A DNA stretch of 64,000 nt from Cryomorpha ignava. Lineage in GTDB: Bacteria > Bacteroidota > Bacteroidia > Flavobacteriales_D > Cryomorphaceae. Shown here in pieces: positions 1-7,974 of the stretch. The stretch lies in NCBI RefSeq assembly GCF_010686655.1, contig NZ_JAAGVY010000002.1, positions 186,001 to 250,000 of the forward strand, read 5' to 3'. The notes under the pieces were generated by a model. It made no database searches, had not been told where the DNA came from, and saw only the letters and a program-made list of their open reading frames with translations. The position numbers were made by a program, and so were the translations under genes. The stretch's first letter is position 1. Each line of letters starts with the position of its first letter.

Positions 1-1
1 G

Positions 2-469
2 TTTTATTTTAAAGATGAGGTAGATGTGGAATGGGTAGGGCATCCCAACTGGTTTTTTCGGATAAGCAAATACACAATGCCCCTTTTTAAGAACAAATAT
101 GTGCCCGAATGTTTTTATCTCAATGCCCTTAAAGCCTATCCCGACGATCTTGAAAACTATGTACTCAAGCCGTTGTATTCATTTGCCGGCAGCGGCGTGA
201 AACTGAATGTGACCAAAGCCGATCTGGATGCAATAACTGATAAAGAGAATTTTATTCTTCAGAAGAAAGTGACTTATGCACCTGTAATAGATACACCTAC
301 CGGGCCGGCTAAATGCGAAATCAGAATGCTAATGCTTTGGGAATCTGAAAAAGCTGAAGTGCGGATTGTGAATAATTTAGTGCGTATCAGCAAAGGTGAG
401 ATGGTTGGTGTGAGGTACAATAAAGATAAGGATTGGGTAGGGGGTAGTGTTGCTTTTTTTAGTAGGTAG
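2..469 (+). CDS. C-terminal part of an ATP-grasp-like protein, 5' end outside window
   Basis: The frame is open from the first bases, so only about 155 C-terminal residues are visible; the GTG at 26 lies inside the frame and need not be the start. The segment has a Lys-Pro plus glycine-rich turn (VLKPLYSFAGSGV), then a strand ending QKKV, then RMLMLW and VRIVNNLVRISKGE. This order resembles the nucleotide-binding half and closing strands of ATP-grasp ligases. The ligated substrate cannot be told. The call rests on motif shape only, and another fold with a similar glycine turn is possible. No gene follows it for 450 bases. Confidence 0.5.
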   Translation, partial: FYFKDEVDVEWVGHPNWFFRISKYTMPLFKNKYVPECFYLNALKAYPDDLENYVLKPLYSFAGSGVKLNVTKADLDAITDKENFILQKKVTYAPVIDTPTGPAKCEIRMLMLWESEKAEVRIVNNLVRISKGEMVGVRYNKDKDWVGGSVAFFSR

Positions 470-893
470 ATTACTTTTGAGAAGGCTTTGATAGAACATT
501 GAAATTTGACCTTGGTAAATGCTCTTTAATCAAAAGCTTGCCGCGCTTTTAGATTTACATCAATTCTTCGTTCCATCTCTGTAGTATTCTCTTTAGAAAT
601 TGTATGTGAAATTGTATGTGCAAATTTAGCTTTTAAGATTTTATCGCTTTAAAAATTTGATAATCAAATACCTCTCGCGCCCCGACCCTTCCGTACGGAC
701 TCATAAAATCGAAAGGGAGTCCCCCCACGACTTATTCAAAATTTCATGTCTCATCCTTTATCAAATTAGAGTTTGAAAGTGGTGCCGATGCATTGTCGCT
801 GACTGAATAATGTAGAATAATGGCTTCAAGTGAAATGAGCGAGTTTTGAGCATCCCAAAATCTGGCTAATTCCAATTTGCTTTGTATTTCATT
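470..893. other. Intergenic stretch without a recognised gene
   Basis: Six-frame reading shows no convincing coding sequence. A short GC-rich patch near 678-730 contrasts with the AT-rich surroundings but does not fold into a tRNA that I can recognise. Nothing else supportable is seen. Confidence 0.4.
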
Positions 894-911
894 TGTACGT
901 AATTTTGTACA
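894..911. promoter_or_regulatory. Probable YefM-type operator, paired TGTAC(A/G) boxes
   Basis: TGTACG at 894-899 and TGTACA at 906-911 are 12 bp apart, start to start, just upstream of the antitoxin gene. In E. coli the YefM repressor binds two repeats with a TGTACA core at the same 12-bp phasing. The arrangement here therefore fits autoregulation of the downstream TA pair; binding itself is inferred. Confidence 0.55.
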
Positions 912-926
912 TATAAATTCAAACCT

Positions 927-1178
927 ATGATTACAACTACAATTTCAGATTTCAGAAAGGACATTAAAAAGTATTTAAAGAGAGTAACAGAGAACTTTGA
1001 AACGTTAATCATTAACCGCGGAAAAGATTCTGGTGTGGTGGTAATATCTCTCGACGAATATAATTCGTTAATGACTACTCAACATGAGCTCTCATCCGAA
1101 AAAAACAAAGCAAGACTTGATTCCGCAATAGCGAAATTCAAAAAGGGTGATTCATTTAGTAAGGACTTAATAGACTAA
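927..1178 (+). CDS. yefM: Phd/YefM-family antitoxin
   Basis: This 83-residue protein has the Phd/YefM layout: an N-terminal DNA-binding beta-alpha unit (MITTTISDFRKDIKKYLKRV) with the typical strand VVVISLDEYNSL in the middle and a charged, probably disordered C-terminal tail that would wrap the toxin. Length matches the family. The gene overlaps the toxin start by one base (TAATG), implying translational coupling. Two TGTAC boxes just upstream are a likely autoregulatory operator. Family known role: neutralises the RNase toxin and represses its own operon. Both genes look intact. Confidence 0.88.
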   Translation: MITTTISDFRKDIKKYLKRVTENFETLIINRGKDSGVVVISLDEYNSLMTTQHELSSEKNKARLDSAIAKFKKGDSFSKDLID

Positions 1179-1435
1179 TGAAATACAGTTTCGTTGATGA
1201 ATCATGGGAAGATTATTTGTATTGGCAAAAAGTCGATAAGAAAGTGGTCAAGCGAATAAATGCTTTGATCAAGGACATTTCAAGACAACCATACGAAGGT
1301 ATTGGAAAACCCGAACCTCTAAAGCACAACTATCGGGGTTATTGGTCGAGAAGGATCGATGAGGAACATAGGTTAATTTATCAGGTAAACGAAGATGAAA
1401 TTCACATTATAAAATGCAGATTTCATTATGACTAA
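1178..1435 (+). CDS. yoeB: YoeB/Txe-family mRNA interferase toxin
   Basis: The 85-residue product matches YoeB in length and landmarks: SWEDYLYWQKVDKKVVKRINALIKDI at the N-terminus, a central GIGKPEPLKHNYRGYWSRRI and the C-terminal EHRLIYQV...CRFHYD. The family is a ribosome-dependent RNase; its catalytic residues (a Glu and an Arg in the middle, His and Tyr at the extreme C-terminus) have counterparts here, including the final HYD. Paired with the upstream antitoxin and apparently intact, so probably an active type II module. Confidence 0.9.
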   Translation: MKYSFVDESWEDYLYWQKVDKKVVKRINALIKDISRQPYEGIGKPEPLKHNYRGYWSRRIDEEHRLIYQVNEDEIHIIKCRFHYD

Positions 1436-1449
1436 ATGACAAAGAGTAG

Positions 1450-1548
1450 GAAGGTGAAGAGCAGGTAATTGTCATGCGGGATTATCGAGGGAAGGAAGTT
1501 CCTACAGGAACGGCGATTAGTATTCTTAAAAAAGCTGGATTAAAATGA
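1450..1548 (+). pseudogene. hicA: HicA-like toxin, C-terminal remnant
   Basis: After a stop at 1447-1449 the frame encodes about 32 residues ending VPTGTAISILKKAGLK, like the C-terminus of HicA toxins (small double-stranded-RNA-binding-fold RNases), whose last helix follows a K/P-x-GT motif. The catalytic His region and first two thirds of the gene are absent. Its stop overlaps the hicB start as ATGA, the normal HicAB arrangement, so this is the truncated 3' end of a former toxin gene. Confidence 0.6.
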
Positions 1549-1930
1549 TAACCTATAAACTGATAATAGAAAAGAACAAAGACGGATTTTGGGGGCGAAT
1601 CGATAAGCTCGACTCTGTGTTTTCTCAAGGAGAATCTGTTAAGATTTGAAAGTCAATATAAAGGAGGCGATTGATCTGTACTACGAAACCACAAACAAAA
1701 AAACGCCAAATTATGATTTTGAACTTGTTATAGATATTCAAGAATTTTTTAAAGCTAAAAGCTACATTAATGTCTCAACTCTTGCAGAGCGAATAGGTAT
1801 GAATGCCAGTTTGCTTAGACAGTATTTAAAAGGGTTAAAATTTCCAAGCATGGCTCAAGTCGGTCGAATAGAAAGCACTATTAGACAAATTGGTGATGAA
1901 TTAAGTAGAACAGAACTTCAAGCAAGTTAG
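1545..1930 (+). pseudogene. hicB: HicB-like antitoxin split by a one-base frameshift
   Basis: The ATG at 1545 opens MITYKLIIEKNKDGFWGRID...SQGESV, a typical HicB partial RNase H fold, but a TGA at 1647 ends it. The other frame continues at once with IKEAIDLYYETTNKK and a helix-turn-helix C-terminus (LAERIGMNASLLRQYLKG), running to 1930. Adding one base near 1643 joins the halves into one full-length HicB of about 128 residues with GESV-K-DLK at the junction. With the toxin reduced to a tail, this looks like a decaying module; a sequencing error cannot be excluded for the frameshift. Confidence 0.72.
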
Positions 1931-1989
1931 AATAGCTGATTTAAAAACGAAAAACAGCGATGAGTACATTCGGAATTAAAAAGTCAAAT

Positions 1990-2024
1990 AGTTCCCAAAA
2001 ATAGAACTCTATTCCCTATCTTTG
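1990..2024 (+). promoter_or_regulatory. Promoter and operator of the higBA operon
   Basis: A perfect Bacteroidota -7 box TATCTTTG lies at 2017-2024, five bases before the GTG at 2029, so the mRNA is probably leaderless or nearly so. An inverted repeat AGTTC (1990-1994) / GAACT (2004-2008) covers the -33 region and is a plausible HigA operator. Confidence 0.5.
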
Positions 2025-2028
2025 CGTA

Positions 2029-2322
2029 GTGAGAGTACTATCGAAGAAAACTTTAAGAGAATTCTGGCTAAAACATGAAGACTGTGAAAATCAGTTATTG
2101 GGTTGGTATAAGGAAGTCAAATTATCAAAATACCAATCTTCGGAAGAATTCTTAGCGGCATTTCCCAATGGAAGGGCAATAGGTAGGAGTCGATATATTT
2201 TCAACATCAAAGGGAACAAATATCGCTTGGTGGTTAAAGCAAATTTTGATTTAAAAACGATTTGGATAAGATTCATCAGAACTCATAGTGAATATGACGC
2301 TATAAATGCATTAGAAATATGA
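2029..2322 (+). CDS. higB: HigB-type mRNA interferase toxin
   Basis: The 97-residue protein begins MRVLSKKTLREFWLKHEDCE, the characteristic start of HigB toxins of the RelE superfamily, and carries the central RSRYIFNIKGNKYRLVVKANF and final WIRFIRTHSEYDAI strands of that fold. GTG is chosen as start because homologues begin with this sequence; there is no room for a Shine-Dalgarno site after the -7 box, suggesting leaderless translation. The stop overlaps the antitoxin start as ATGA. The family cleaves mRNA on the ribosome. The toxin-first order is the typical HigBA order. Confidence 0.9.
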   Translation: MRVLSKKTLREFWLKHEDCENQLLGWYKEVKLSKYQSSEEFLAAFPNGRAIGRSRYIFNIKGNKYRLVVKANFDLKTIWIRFIRTHSEYDAINALEI

Positions 2323-2690
2323 ACTGGACAATAATTTCAACTGAAGAAGAATACGAAGCGGCTTTAGAAAGATTAGAGATAATATTCGATTCTAAACCTG
2401 TGGATTCAACATTTAAAGAAGCAGAGCTACTTACAATGCTGATAGAGAACTATGAATTAGAAACAGAGCTTGCATTTCCAGACCCAGATCCTATTGAAGT
2501 GATTAAATTTAAAATGGAGCAAAATAACATGATAAGTAAAGATTTTGCGAAAATAGTTGGTGGTAAAAGCAAAGCTTCAGAAATTCTGAATAAGAAAAGG
2601 AGATTGACACTCAAAATGATTAGGCAAATCAATAAACTATTAGGAATCCCAGCCGTAGTGCTAATCGGCGAATACGAATTGGTAAAATGA
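2319..2690 (+). CDS. higA: HigA-type antitoxin with Xre helix-turn-helix
   Basis: The 123-residue protein has an N-terminal helical part (residues about 1-60, including EYELETELAFPDPDPIEVIKF in segments typical of HigA) and a C-terminal Xre-type helix-turn-helix around MISKDFAKIVGGKSKASEILNKKRRLTL. It overlaps HigB by four bases and ends LLGIPAVVLIGEY, a family-typical tail. It should neutralise HigB and repress the operon through the inverted repeat near 1990-2008. Intact module. Confidence 0.9.
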   Translation: MNWTIISTEEEYEAALERLEIIFDSKPVDSTFKEAELLTMLIENYELETELAFPDPDPIEVIKFKMEQNNMISKDFAKIVGGKSKASEILNKKRRLTLKMIRQINKLLGIPAVVLIGEYELVK

Positions 2691-2700
2691 AATACAGAAT

Positions 2701-2730
2701 GTTGTATAAGCCATAATGCAGACTGAACGG
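2701..2730. repeat. Intergenic repeat, family 2, copy 1
   Basis: Starting ten bases after the higA stop, this element shares TATAA, TAATGCAG and TGAACG in the same order with 5827-5855, which also follows the stop of a small TA-type gene. See the cassette-array finding. Confidence 0.4.
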
Positions 2731-2786
2731 TTGCCATAAGCCTATACTCGCCGCCATCAGCCAGAATCACTACAGCAATAAATGAA

Positions 2787-4334
2787 ATGACCCCCAACAA
2801 AGAAAAAGGTAAATTAAGCAAAGATCAAATTGATCAATGTATATCCATTTTAGAAGCATTAAATAACGACACTGATCAAATATTTGATATTCCGATAGAG
2901 CAAAGAATTGAACTTCTTACTCAAGCCGGACGACTTTCACGTCCGCAAAAAGATGAATTAAAGAAACGGATAAAAGGTGCCAGAAAGAAAGCTAAACGAC
3001 AATCTGCTCAAGACGATAAACATTCCCGCAATAAAACCGGAATACGACGTGCCAGAGAAGCGGCTGTATTTATTGCACCAAAAATGCTCACGCTTGATGG
3101 TGCGCGAGAAAGGCCTGTTGTAAAATCTGTATCTCCTCGCGAATGTTATGTGTGTAAGGAGATGTTTACAACCTTGCATCACTTTTATGACACCATGTGT
3201 TCATCTTGTGCCGACTTTAACTATGCCAAGCGTTTTCAAACAGCCGATCTTACCGGACAGGTTGCTCTGGTTACCGGCTCTCGCCTTAAAATAGGCTATC
3301 ACATTACCCTGATGCTATTGCGCGCCGGAGCTACTGTAATTGCAACAACCAGATTTCCGGTGGATTCTGCCTTGCGTTATGCCAAAGAACCTGATTTTGA
3401 AACATGGGGGCATCGTCTTAAAATTCATGGGTTGGATTTAAGGCATATTCCCAGCGTAGAGATATTTTGCAATTTCATAGAGCAGCAATACGATAGATTG
3501 GATGTGCTGATCAATAATGCAGCACAGACGGTTAGGCGTCCTGCCGGTTTCTATCAGCACCTATTGGCAAATGAGGAGCGCGCCTTTTCTGAATTGCCTC
3601 CCATGGTAAGAACTGTTTTATCAGATCATGAAGCGTGTCTGCAAGAAATCGAAGCCATCAGCGCACTGGTAGTAGATCAGAACAAGAACTTGCCGGTTAG
3701 CTGGCATGGAAAGCAAGTGGGTATTGGTTTAACTGCTTCCGCAAAATTATCTCAAATAGCTTATACCATTGATCAATCGCTGACAACAGAAGAAGTTTTT
3801 CCAACTGGTAAAATGGATGCCGACTTGCAACAAGTTGATTTGCGGAAGACGAATAGCTGGCGATTAAAATTAGGAGAGATTCATACCAATGAAATGCTGG
3901 AAGTGCAGCTCGTTAATTCGGTGGCTCCATTTGTGCTGTGCAATCGCCTGGTAAACGTGATGAAAAAGGAAAACACAGGAATGAAGCACATCATCAATGT
4001 TTCTGCCATGGAAGGCAAATTTCATAAATACCACAAAGAATCGCGCCATCCGCATACCAATATGGCCAAGGCTGCACTAAACATGATGACGCTTACATCT
4101 GCTGCAGATTTTGCCAAATATGGAATTTATACCAATGCAGTAGATACAGGATGGGTAACCGATGAAGATCCGATTGAGCTGGCAAAAAGCAAAGAAGAAA
4201 TTCATGATTTCCAACCGCCTTTAGATATTGTTGACGGCGCCGCCAGAGTGCTGGATCCGCTTTTTGATGGCATTAATTCCGGAAAACATTGGTGTGGGAA
4301 ATTTTTGAAGGATTATAAGGTTACTGGGTGGTGA
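2787..4334 (+). CDS. SDR-family oxidoreductase with N-terminal zinc-ribbon extension
   Basis: This 515-residue protein has a lysine-rich N-terminal region (about 1-115), a four-cysteine site C120-x2-C123-x14-C138-x2-C141, then a short-chain dehydrogenase/reductase domain: [14 protein letters not shown] for the cofactor loop and LINNAA for the strand-4 motif. A long insert separates this from INVSAMEG and the active-site segment. Where classical SDRs have Tyr-x3-Lys, this protein has Thr424-N-M-A-Lys428, so catalysis must differ or use another residue; this may be a subfamily trait. The substrate is unknown. Its last 33 codons have a decayed second copy at 8219-8317. Confidence 0.8.
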   Translation: MTPNKEKGKLSKDQIDQCISILEALNNDTDQIFDIPIEQRIELLTQAGRLSRPQKDELKKRIKGARKKAKRQSAQDDKHSRNKTGIRRAREAAVFIAPKMLTLDGARERPVVKSVSPRECYVCKEMFTTLHHFYDTMCSSCADFNYAKRFQTADLTGQVALVTGSRLKIGYHITLMLLRAGATVIATTRFPVDSALRYAKEPDFETWGHRLKIHGLDLRHIPSVEIFCNFIEQQYDRLDVLINNAAQTVRRPAGFYQHLLANEERAFSELPPMVRTVLSDHEACLQEIEAISALVVDQNKNLPVSWHGKQVGIGLTASAKLSQIAYTIDQSLTTEEVFPTGKMDADLQQVDLRKTNSWRLKLGEIHTNEMLEVQLVNSVAPFVLCNRLVNVMKKENTGMKHIINVSAMEGKFHKYHKESRHPHTNMAKAALNMMTLTSAADFAKYGIYTNAVDTGWVTDEDPIELAKSKEEIHDFQPPLDIVDGAARVLDPLFDGINSGKHWCGKFLKDYKVTGW

Positions 4335-4543
4335 TGGGTTCGAGATGAAAGATTACCGGCTTCATGGAAATTTGGAGTGATAAGAATTCATCTTGTTTTA
4401 CTGTTATTTGCAGTTTCCAATAATTGAGAAGTTAAAAACCGTTGTAGAAATATTATGGATTTTATTAAAGTGCTATATTTAGCGGTAGGATTGGGGTTCG
4501 GTGAATAATATTTCGGAATTCATCAGGTATTCCCATATGCTAA

Positions 4544-4566
4544 ATAAGCGCAACAGTTGCACTTAT
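4544..4566. repeat. Palindrome ATAAGcGCAAC-a-GTTGCaCTTAT
   Basis: An 11-bp-arm palindrome with one mismatch and a one-base centre. The same palindrome, lacking the three central bases, occurs at 14860-14879. The recurrence suggests a protein-binding site or an intergenic repeat family rather than chance. Confidence 0.5.
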
Positions 4567-4581
4567 CTCCTGATATTGACG

Positions 4582-4623
4582 GATATAGTTAACTAGTTGC
4601 GTTTATTGAATTGTTGCAGCGCA
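4582..4623 (+). repeat. Repeat upstream of small gene, related to 12611-12652
   Basis: Shares TAGTTGC, then TTATTGAATT, then TT(G/A)C with 12611-12652 in the same order and spacing. It ends eight bases before the ATG at 4631, so it may include expression signals of that gene. Confidence 0.4.
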
Positions 4624-4630
4624 TTAAAAA

Positions 4631-4861
4631 ATGAACGATAGAGAGATCAGAAAAACTTGGAGAAAGTTGACAATTCCATTTGTTATTAGACTTATCGTGC
4701 TTATGACAGCAATACTTTTTCACCGATTGGGTAGTAAACGACCAGGATCGCAGACGCTTTGGTTATTTGCAGGAGTCCTTGGAGCCGTATTCACACTTTT
4801 GCCAGGATTCAAAATGCTTAAATTTCGACAGTACTTAAAGAACAGAGACGAAAATGACTGA
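4631..4861 (+). CDS. Small membrane protein, two transmembrane helices
   Basis: The 76-residue product is not recognised. It has a basic N-terminus, one hydrophobic helix around FVIRLIVLMTAILF, a short polar turn with SKRPGSQ, a second helix around LWLFAGVLGAVFTLLPGF, and a basic tail. Both ends would lie in the cytoplasm by the positive-inside rule. It overlaps the next gene by eight bases, so the two are probably co-translated. No toxin family can be assigned, although small hydrophobic proteins of this size are common in mobile accessory regions. Confidence 0.5.
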   Translation: MNDREIRKTWRKLTIPFVIRLIVLMTAILFHRLGSKRPGSQTLWLFAGVLGAVFTLLPGFKMLKFRQYLKNRDEND

Positions 4862-5090
4862 CAAGAAGGTTATTATCGCCCTGACGCAAGACGAAGCAGT
4901 AGTGCTCTACGACTACCTGACTCGTTTCAACAGTCAAGACAATAATGTCCCATTTGATGACCAAGCTGAACAACGAGTATTGTGGGACATTGAGTCCATG
5001 CTTGAAAAAGAAATGGTAGCATCCTTAAAGACAAACTATCAAGACATAGTTAAACAAGCTCGCGACAATATTCGTGACAATGAAAAATAA
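4854..5090 (+). CDS. Small soluble hypothetical protein
   Basis: A 78-residue acidic protein of mixed helix prediction (TQDEAVVLYDYLTRF; QRVLWDIESMLEKEM) whose start lies inside the preceding small membrane-protein gene. The pattern of an ALTQDEAVVLYDYL helix followed by an aspartate-rich loop is shared by many uncharacterised small bacterial proteins, but I cannot name a family. Overlap with the upstream gene and the following palindromic element suggest that the two form one cassette. Confidence 0.5.
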   Translation: MTDKKVIIALTQDEAVVLYDYLTRFNSQDNNVPFDDQAEQRVLWDIESMLEKEMVASLKTNYQDIVKQARDNIRDNEK

Positions 5091-5105
5091 TAAAAACACG
5101 CACTG

Positions 5106-5158
5106 CAACACTCTGTATAGTGCATACTCTTCGGGATACGCACCATACAGTATCGTTG
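5106..5158. repeat. Imperfect palindrome, family 1, copy A (attC-like)
   Basis: Fifteen bases after a stop codon, outer CAAC (5106-5109) and GTTG (5155-5158) flank an inner stem CTGTAT-a-GTGC (5113-5123) / GCAC-c-ATACAG (5140-5150) with one mismatch. The right part GGGATACGCACCATACAG recurs at 12727 (16 of 18) and 13618 (15 of 18), and the left part recurs at 11835. The box-stem-box layout resembles integron attC sites, without matching the strict consensus. Confidence 0.5.
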
Positions 5159-5215
5159 TGTGTCAGCTAAAAAACACTCCGACCCAAAACGGCAAATAAT
5201 CAGTAACTTTACCTT

Positions 5216-5683
5216 ATGAAACCAAGGTTGTATTTTGACACGTCAGTTTTTGGGGGTATTTATGACATAGAATTTGAAAAAGAAACTAAACAGCTCTTTG
5301 AAATGGTCGAGCTTGGGGAAATTGTATGCTTGTATTCGGAATTGACAATTGCCGGAACTTGAAAACGCACCAGAAAAAGTTAAAAAGCATTTTCAAAAAG
5401 TTCTGACTGCCAACGCGGAAAAAGTTGAATTGACTTCTACCAGCAGAGAACTTGCGAACATGTTTTACAAGCAAAAGTTGTAGGGACGACCAGCCTTGAT
5501 GACTGTTTACATATTGCTACTGCTACAATAAATAAAGCGGATATTCTCGTAAGTTGGAATTTTAAGCATATCGTGAATTTTTTCAGAATCAGAGGTTACA
5601 ATTCCATCAACATCAGAGAGGGACATCAACAATTAGACATCAGGTCACCGAAAGAAATTATAAGACATGAAGACGACAACTAA
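5216..5683 (+). pseudogene. PIN-domain protein with two frameshifts
   Basis: The start MKPRLYFDTSVFGGIYDIEF carries the first PIN aspartate; the frame breaks near 5355 (one extra base), resumes as ELENAPEKVKKHFQKVLT, breaks again near 5456 (one base missing) and resumes as VVGTTSLDDCLHIATATINKADILVSWNFKHIVN and IRSPKEIIRHEDDN to the stop at 5681. With both shifts repaired, all PIN acidic positions (D in the start, E, DD and the late D/N) are present in a protein of about 155 residues. The two shifts restore the original frame. It overlaps a small partner gene. Now probably non-functional, unless the shifts are sequence errors. Confidence 0.75.
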
Positions 5684-5810
5684 AGATTTTGATACAGTAG
5701 CTTTTTTTAGGGTTGAAAAGGAAAGGATTGCCATAGAAATCTCGAATATGACTTTCGAAGAACTCAAAGCATATTTGAAATCCAAAAGCAAGTGGGTGAA
5801 TAAAAAATAA
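5667..5810 (+). CDS. Small partner (possible antitoxin) of the PIN gene
   Basis: A 47-residue ORF (MKTTTKDFDTVAFFRVEKER ...) overlaps the end of the PIN gene by 17 bases. PIN proteins ending in IRSPKE are commonly followed or preceded by short MKTKTFDAV-type proteins taken to be antitoxins; this one has that start but is short and diverges after residue 20. The call depends on context and may describe a remnant. Confidence 0.45.
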   Translation: MKTTTKDFDTVAFFRVEKERIAIEISNMTFEELKAYLKSKSKWVNKK

Positions 5811-6243
5811 AAGCCGACCACACAACATTATATAATCGTAATGCAGGGTGAACGTCTAAAGATGAATATCATACAAGGAATGAGCCTTACGGTGAATTGA
5901 AAGGATTTGCTTCGAAATCCTGCCCTACGCATCATACACATGCCGCTCTACCACAAAAGATTAATAATTCAAACCGCATGCTCAATTCAAACGATTGTTA
6001 GCTTCAGTAAAAGTACCCTTGATTGACGACCTACCCAATTCTCATTATCAGGAAATATAGAATCTGTTGTGCCACCTATAAATATCTTTTTATCAAGCGT
6101 TTCGCAAGCCAGCAATCCCATCGACCAATAGCTTAAAATGAGTTTATTGATCCATTAAACATATAAATCAAAGCCTTCTGTCGCTAATTTCACCCTTCAT
6201 TTGCTAAGGAATAGTAAATTTGTATTCCAAAAAAACGAAGCCC
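5811..6243. other. Gap with one family-2 repeat, otherwise nothing recognised
   Basis: The only structure seen is the repeat at 5827-5855 (TATAA, TAATGCAG, TGAACG) shared with 2701-2730. The remainder has stops in all frames and no fold that I can support. Confidence 0.4.
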
Positions 6244-7707
6244 ATGAGCAATTCAATACGCAATATAGAACCTAAATCACTGTGGAATCATTTTGCAGAT
6301 TTAAATGCAGTTCCGCGCCCGAGTAAAAAAGAGGAGCGTGTTAAGGCGTTTATGATGTCGTTTGGAGAAAGTCTGGGTTTACCTACACGCATGGATCCCG
6401 TTGGGAATGTAATCATTACCAAACCTGCTAGTGCCGGAATGGAAGACCGTGCGCCCATCGTGATGCAAAGTCACTTAGATATGGTGCACCAAAAGAACAA
6501 TGCCACCCAATTTGATTTTGATACCGAAGGCATCAAGATGTACATAGATGGAGACTGGGTAAAGGCCGATGGCACAACCCTGGGCGCTGACAATGGAATA
6601 GGTGTTGCCACCATTATGGCGATATTGGCCAGCACAGATATTGATCACCCTGCGATGGAAGTCTTGTTTACAATAGATGAAGAAACCGGGATGACCGGCG
6701 CTTTGGGCTTGCAAGGTGGTGAGCTGACAGGGAAATACCTTCTGAATCTAGATACCGAAGACGATGATGAATTAAGCATCGGCTGTGCAGGTGGGGTAGA
6801 TGTTACGGTTACAAAAGCCTACACCGAAATAGATACACCACCAGCCCACACGGCCTATCAACTAACTATGAATGGCCTGAATGGCGGCCATAGTGGGATG
6901 GACATAAACAAGGGATTAGGGAATGCCAACAAATTGCTGAACCGCATCTTGTGGGTGGCTGATGCCAAATTTGACATCCATCTCGCCAGTTTTGATGGCG
7001 GTGGTTTGCGCAATGCCATTCCACGTGAAGCCACTGCTACGGTGGTTGTGAATGAAAAAGAAGCCACCGATTTTGAAGCTTTTATAAAGAAAACCATTGT
7101 CGTTATTCAACAAGAATACCTTGTGATGGAAGCTGGATTGAACCTCGATGTGGTTTCAGCTGACATGCCGGCCAAGGTGATGGACTTGGCAGCCCAAAAG
7201 CAAATCCTTTCTGCGCTTTATGCTTGTCCAAATGGCGTTTACCGGATGAGTCCGGATATACCGGATATGGTACAAACTAGTAATAACGTGGCAAGGGTGC
7301 TGGTAGGCAATGGTGAAATAAAAGTGCTTTGCTTAACACGCAGTTCGGTAGATTCTGAAAAAGATGATTTGGCTCAAGCCATCACAGCCAACTTTATCAA
7401 TATGCAAGCCACTGTTGAACTTTCCGGAGATTACCCTGGCTGGACACCCATGCCAGATTCGAGCATTGTTGACTTAATGACAGACCTATATGTAGAAATG
7501 TACGATGACCAGCCAAATGTTTTGGCGTGTCATGCAGGTTTGGAATGTGGAATTCTGGGAACCAACTATCCGGAGATGGAAATGATTTCATTCGGGCCGA
7601 ATATCCGCGGCGCGCATTCACCCGATGAGAAAGTTCAAATAAGTTCGGTACAAAAATTTTGGGAGTTTACGCTTGAAGCTTTGAAGCGTATTCCAAGTGC
7701 GAACTAA
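6244..7707 (+). CDS. pepD: Cytosolic aminoacyl-histidine (beta-Ala-His) dipeptidase
   Basis: This 487-residue protein is a PepD-type M20 metallopeptidase. It starts SIRNIEPKSLWNHFADLNAVPRPSKKEE, has the metal motifs MQSHLDMVHQK, GTTLGADNGIG and the catalytic FTIDEETGMTGA, then NGGHSGMDI in the lid domain and a final SFGPNIRGAHSPDEKV. All metal-binding His/Asp/Glu positions are visible. The enzyme hydrolyses dipeptides in the cytoplasm. ATG at 6244 is preferred to an upstream in-frame TTG at 6220 because homologues begin at this point. It stands alone between accessory genes, so it may be part of the core chromosome here. Confidence 0.95.
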   Translation: MSNSIRNIEPKSLWNHFADLNAVPRPSKKEERVKAFMMSFGESLGLPTRMDPVGNVIITKPASAGMEDRAPIVMQSHLDMVHQKNNATQFDFDTEGIKMYIDGDWVKADGTTLGADNGIGVATIMAILASTDIDHPAMEVLFTIDEETGMTGALGLQGGELTGKYLLNLDTEDDDELSIGCAGGVDVTVTKAYTEIDTPPAHTAYQLTMNGLNGGHSGMDINKGLGNANKLLNRILWVADAKFDIHLASFDGGGLRNAIPREATATVVVNEKEATDFEAFIKKTIVVIQQEYLVMEAGLNLDVVSADMPAKVMDLAAQKQILSALYACPNGVYRMSPDIPDMVQTSNNVARVLVGNGEIKVLCLTRSSVDSEKDDLAQAITANFINMQATVELSGDYPGWTPMPDSSIVDLMTDLYVEMYDDQPNVLACHAGLECGILGTNYPEMEMISFGPNIRGAHSPDEKVQISSVQKFWEFTLEALKRIPSAN

Positions 7708-7726
7708 AGGGCAGATGTAATAAAAA

Positions 7727-7888
7727 TTGAAAGACCTCATTCAAACAATAGATGGAATAGCTAAGTACGGACTGTACCCGGATTTAGAAATTGAGAATAA
7801 AGAAATTGACTTAGAATTTAATCTTATAAGACTTTATTCCCTTTCCTTCCAGATTACGAATGAAATCGAAAAAGTGCATGAAAAGTAA
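7727..7888 (+). CDS. Possible small protein or gene remnant
   Basis: A 53-codon frame starts at TTG 7727 (LKDLIQTIDGIAKYGLYPDLE...) and ends KVHEK. It is rich in Ile, Leu, Glu and Lys and looks coding by composition, but no family or start signal is evident. It may be the tail of a lost gene. Confidence 0.25.
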   Translation: MKDLIQTIDGIAKYGLYPDLEIENKEIDLEFNLIRLYSLSFQITNEIEKVHEK

Positions 7889-7974
7889 GAAGCGATGCTG
7901 AAGAAATTTCTCGTCTCGTTCTCCGAAACTGCGCAAGAAACATAGTTTATTGCAACCGTTACCTTCCCAAGCTA

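Noticed and set aside
660-735. GC-rich patch as a possible tRNA or att site
   Set aside because: No cloverleaf arms or CCA end could be traced and no integrase is near.
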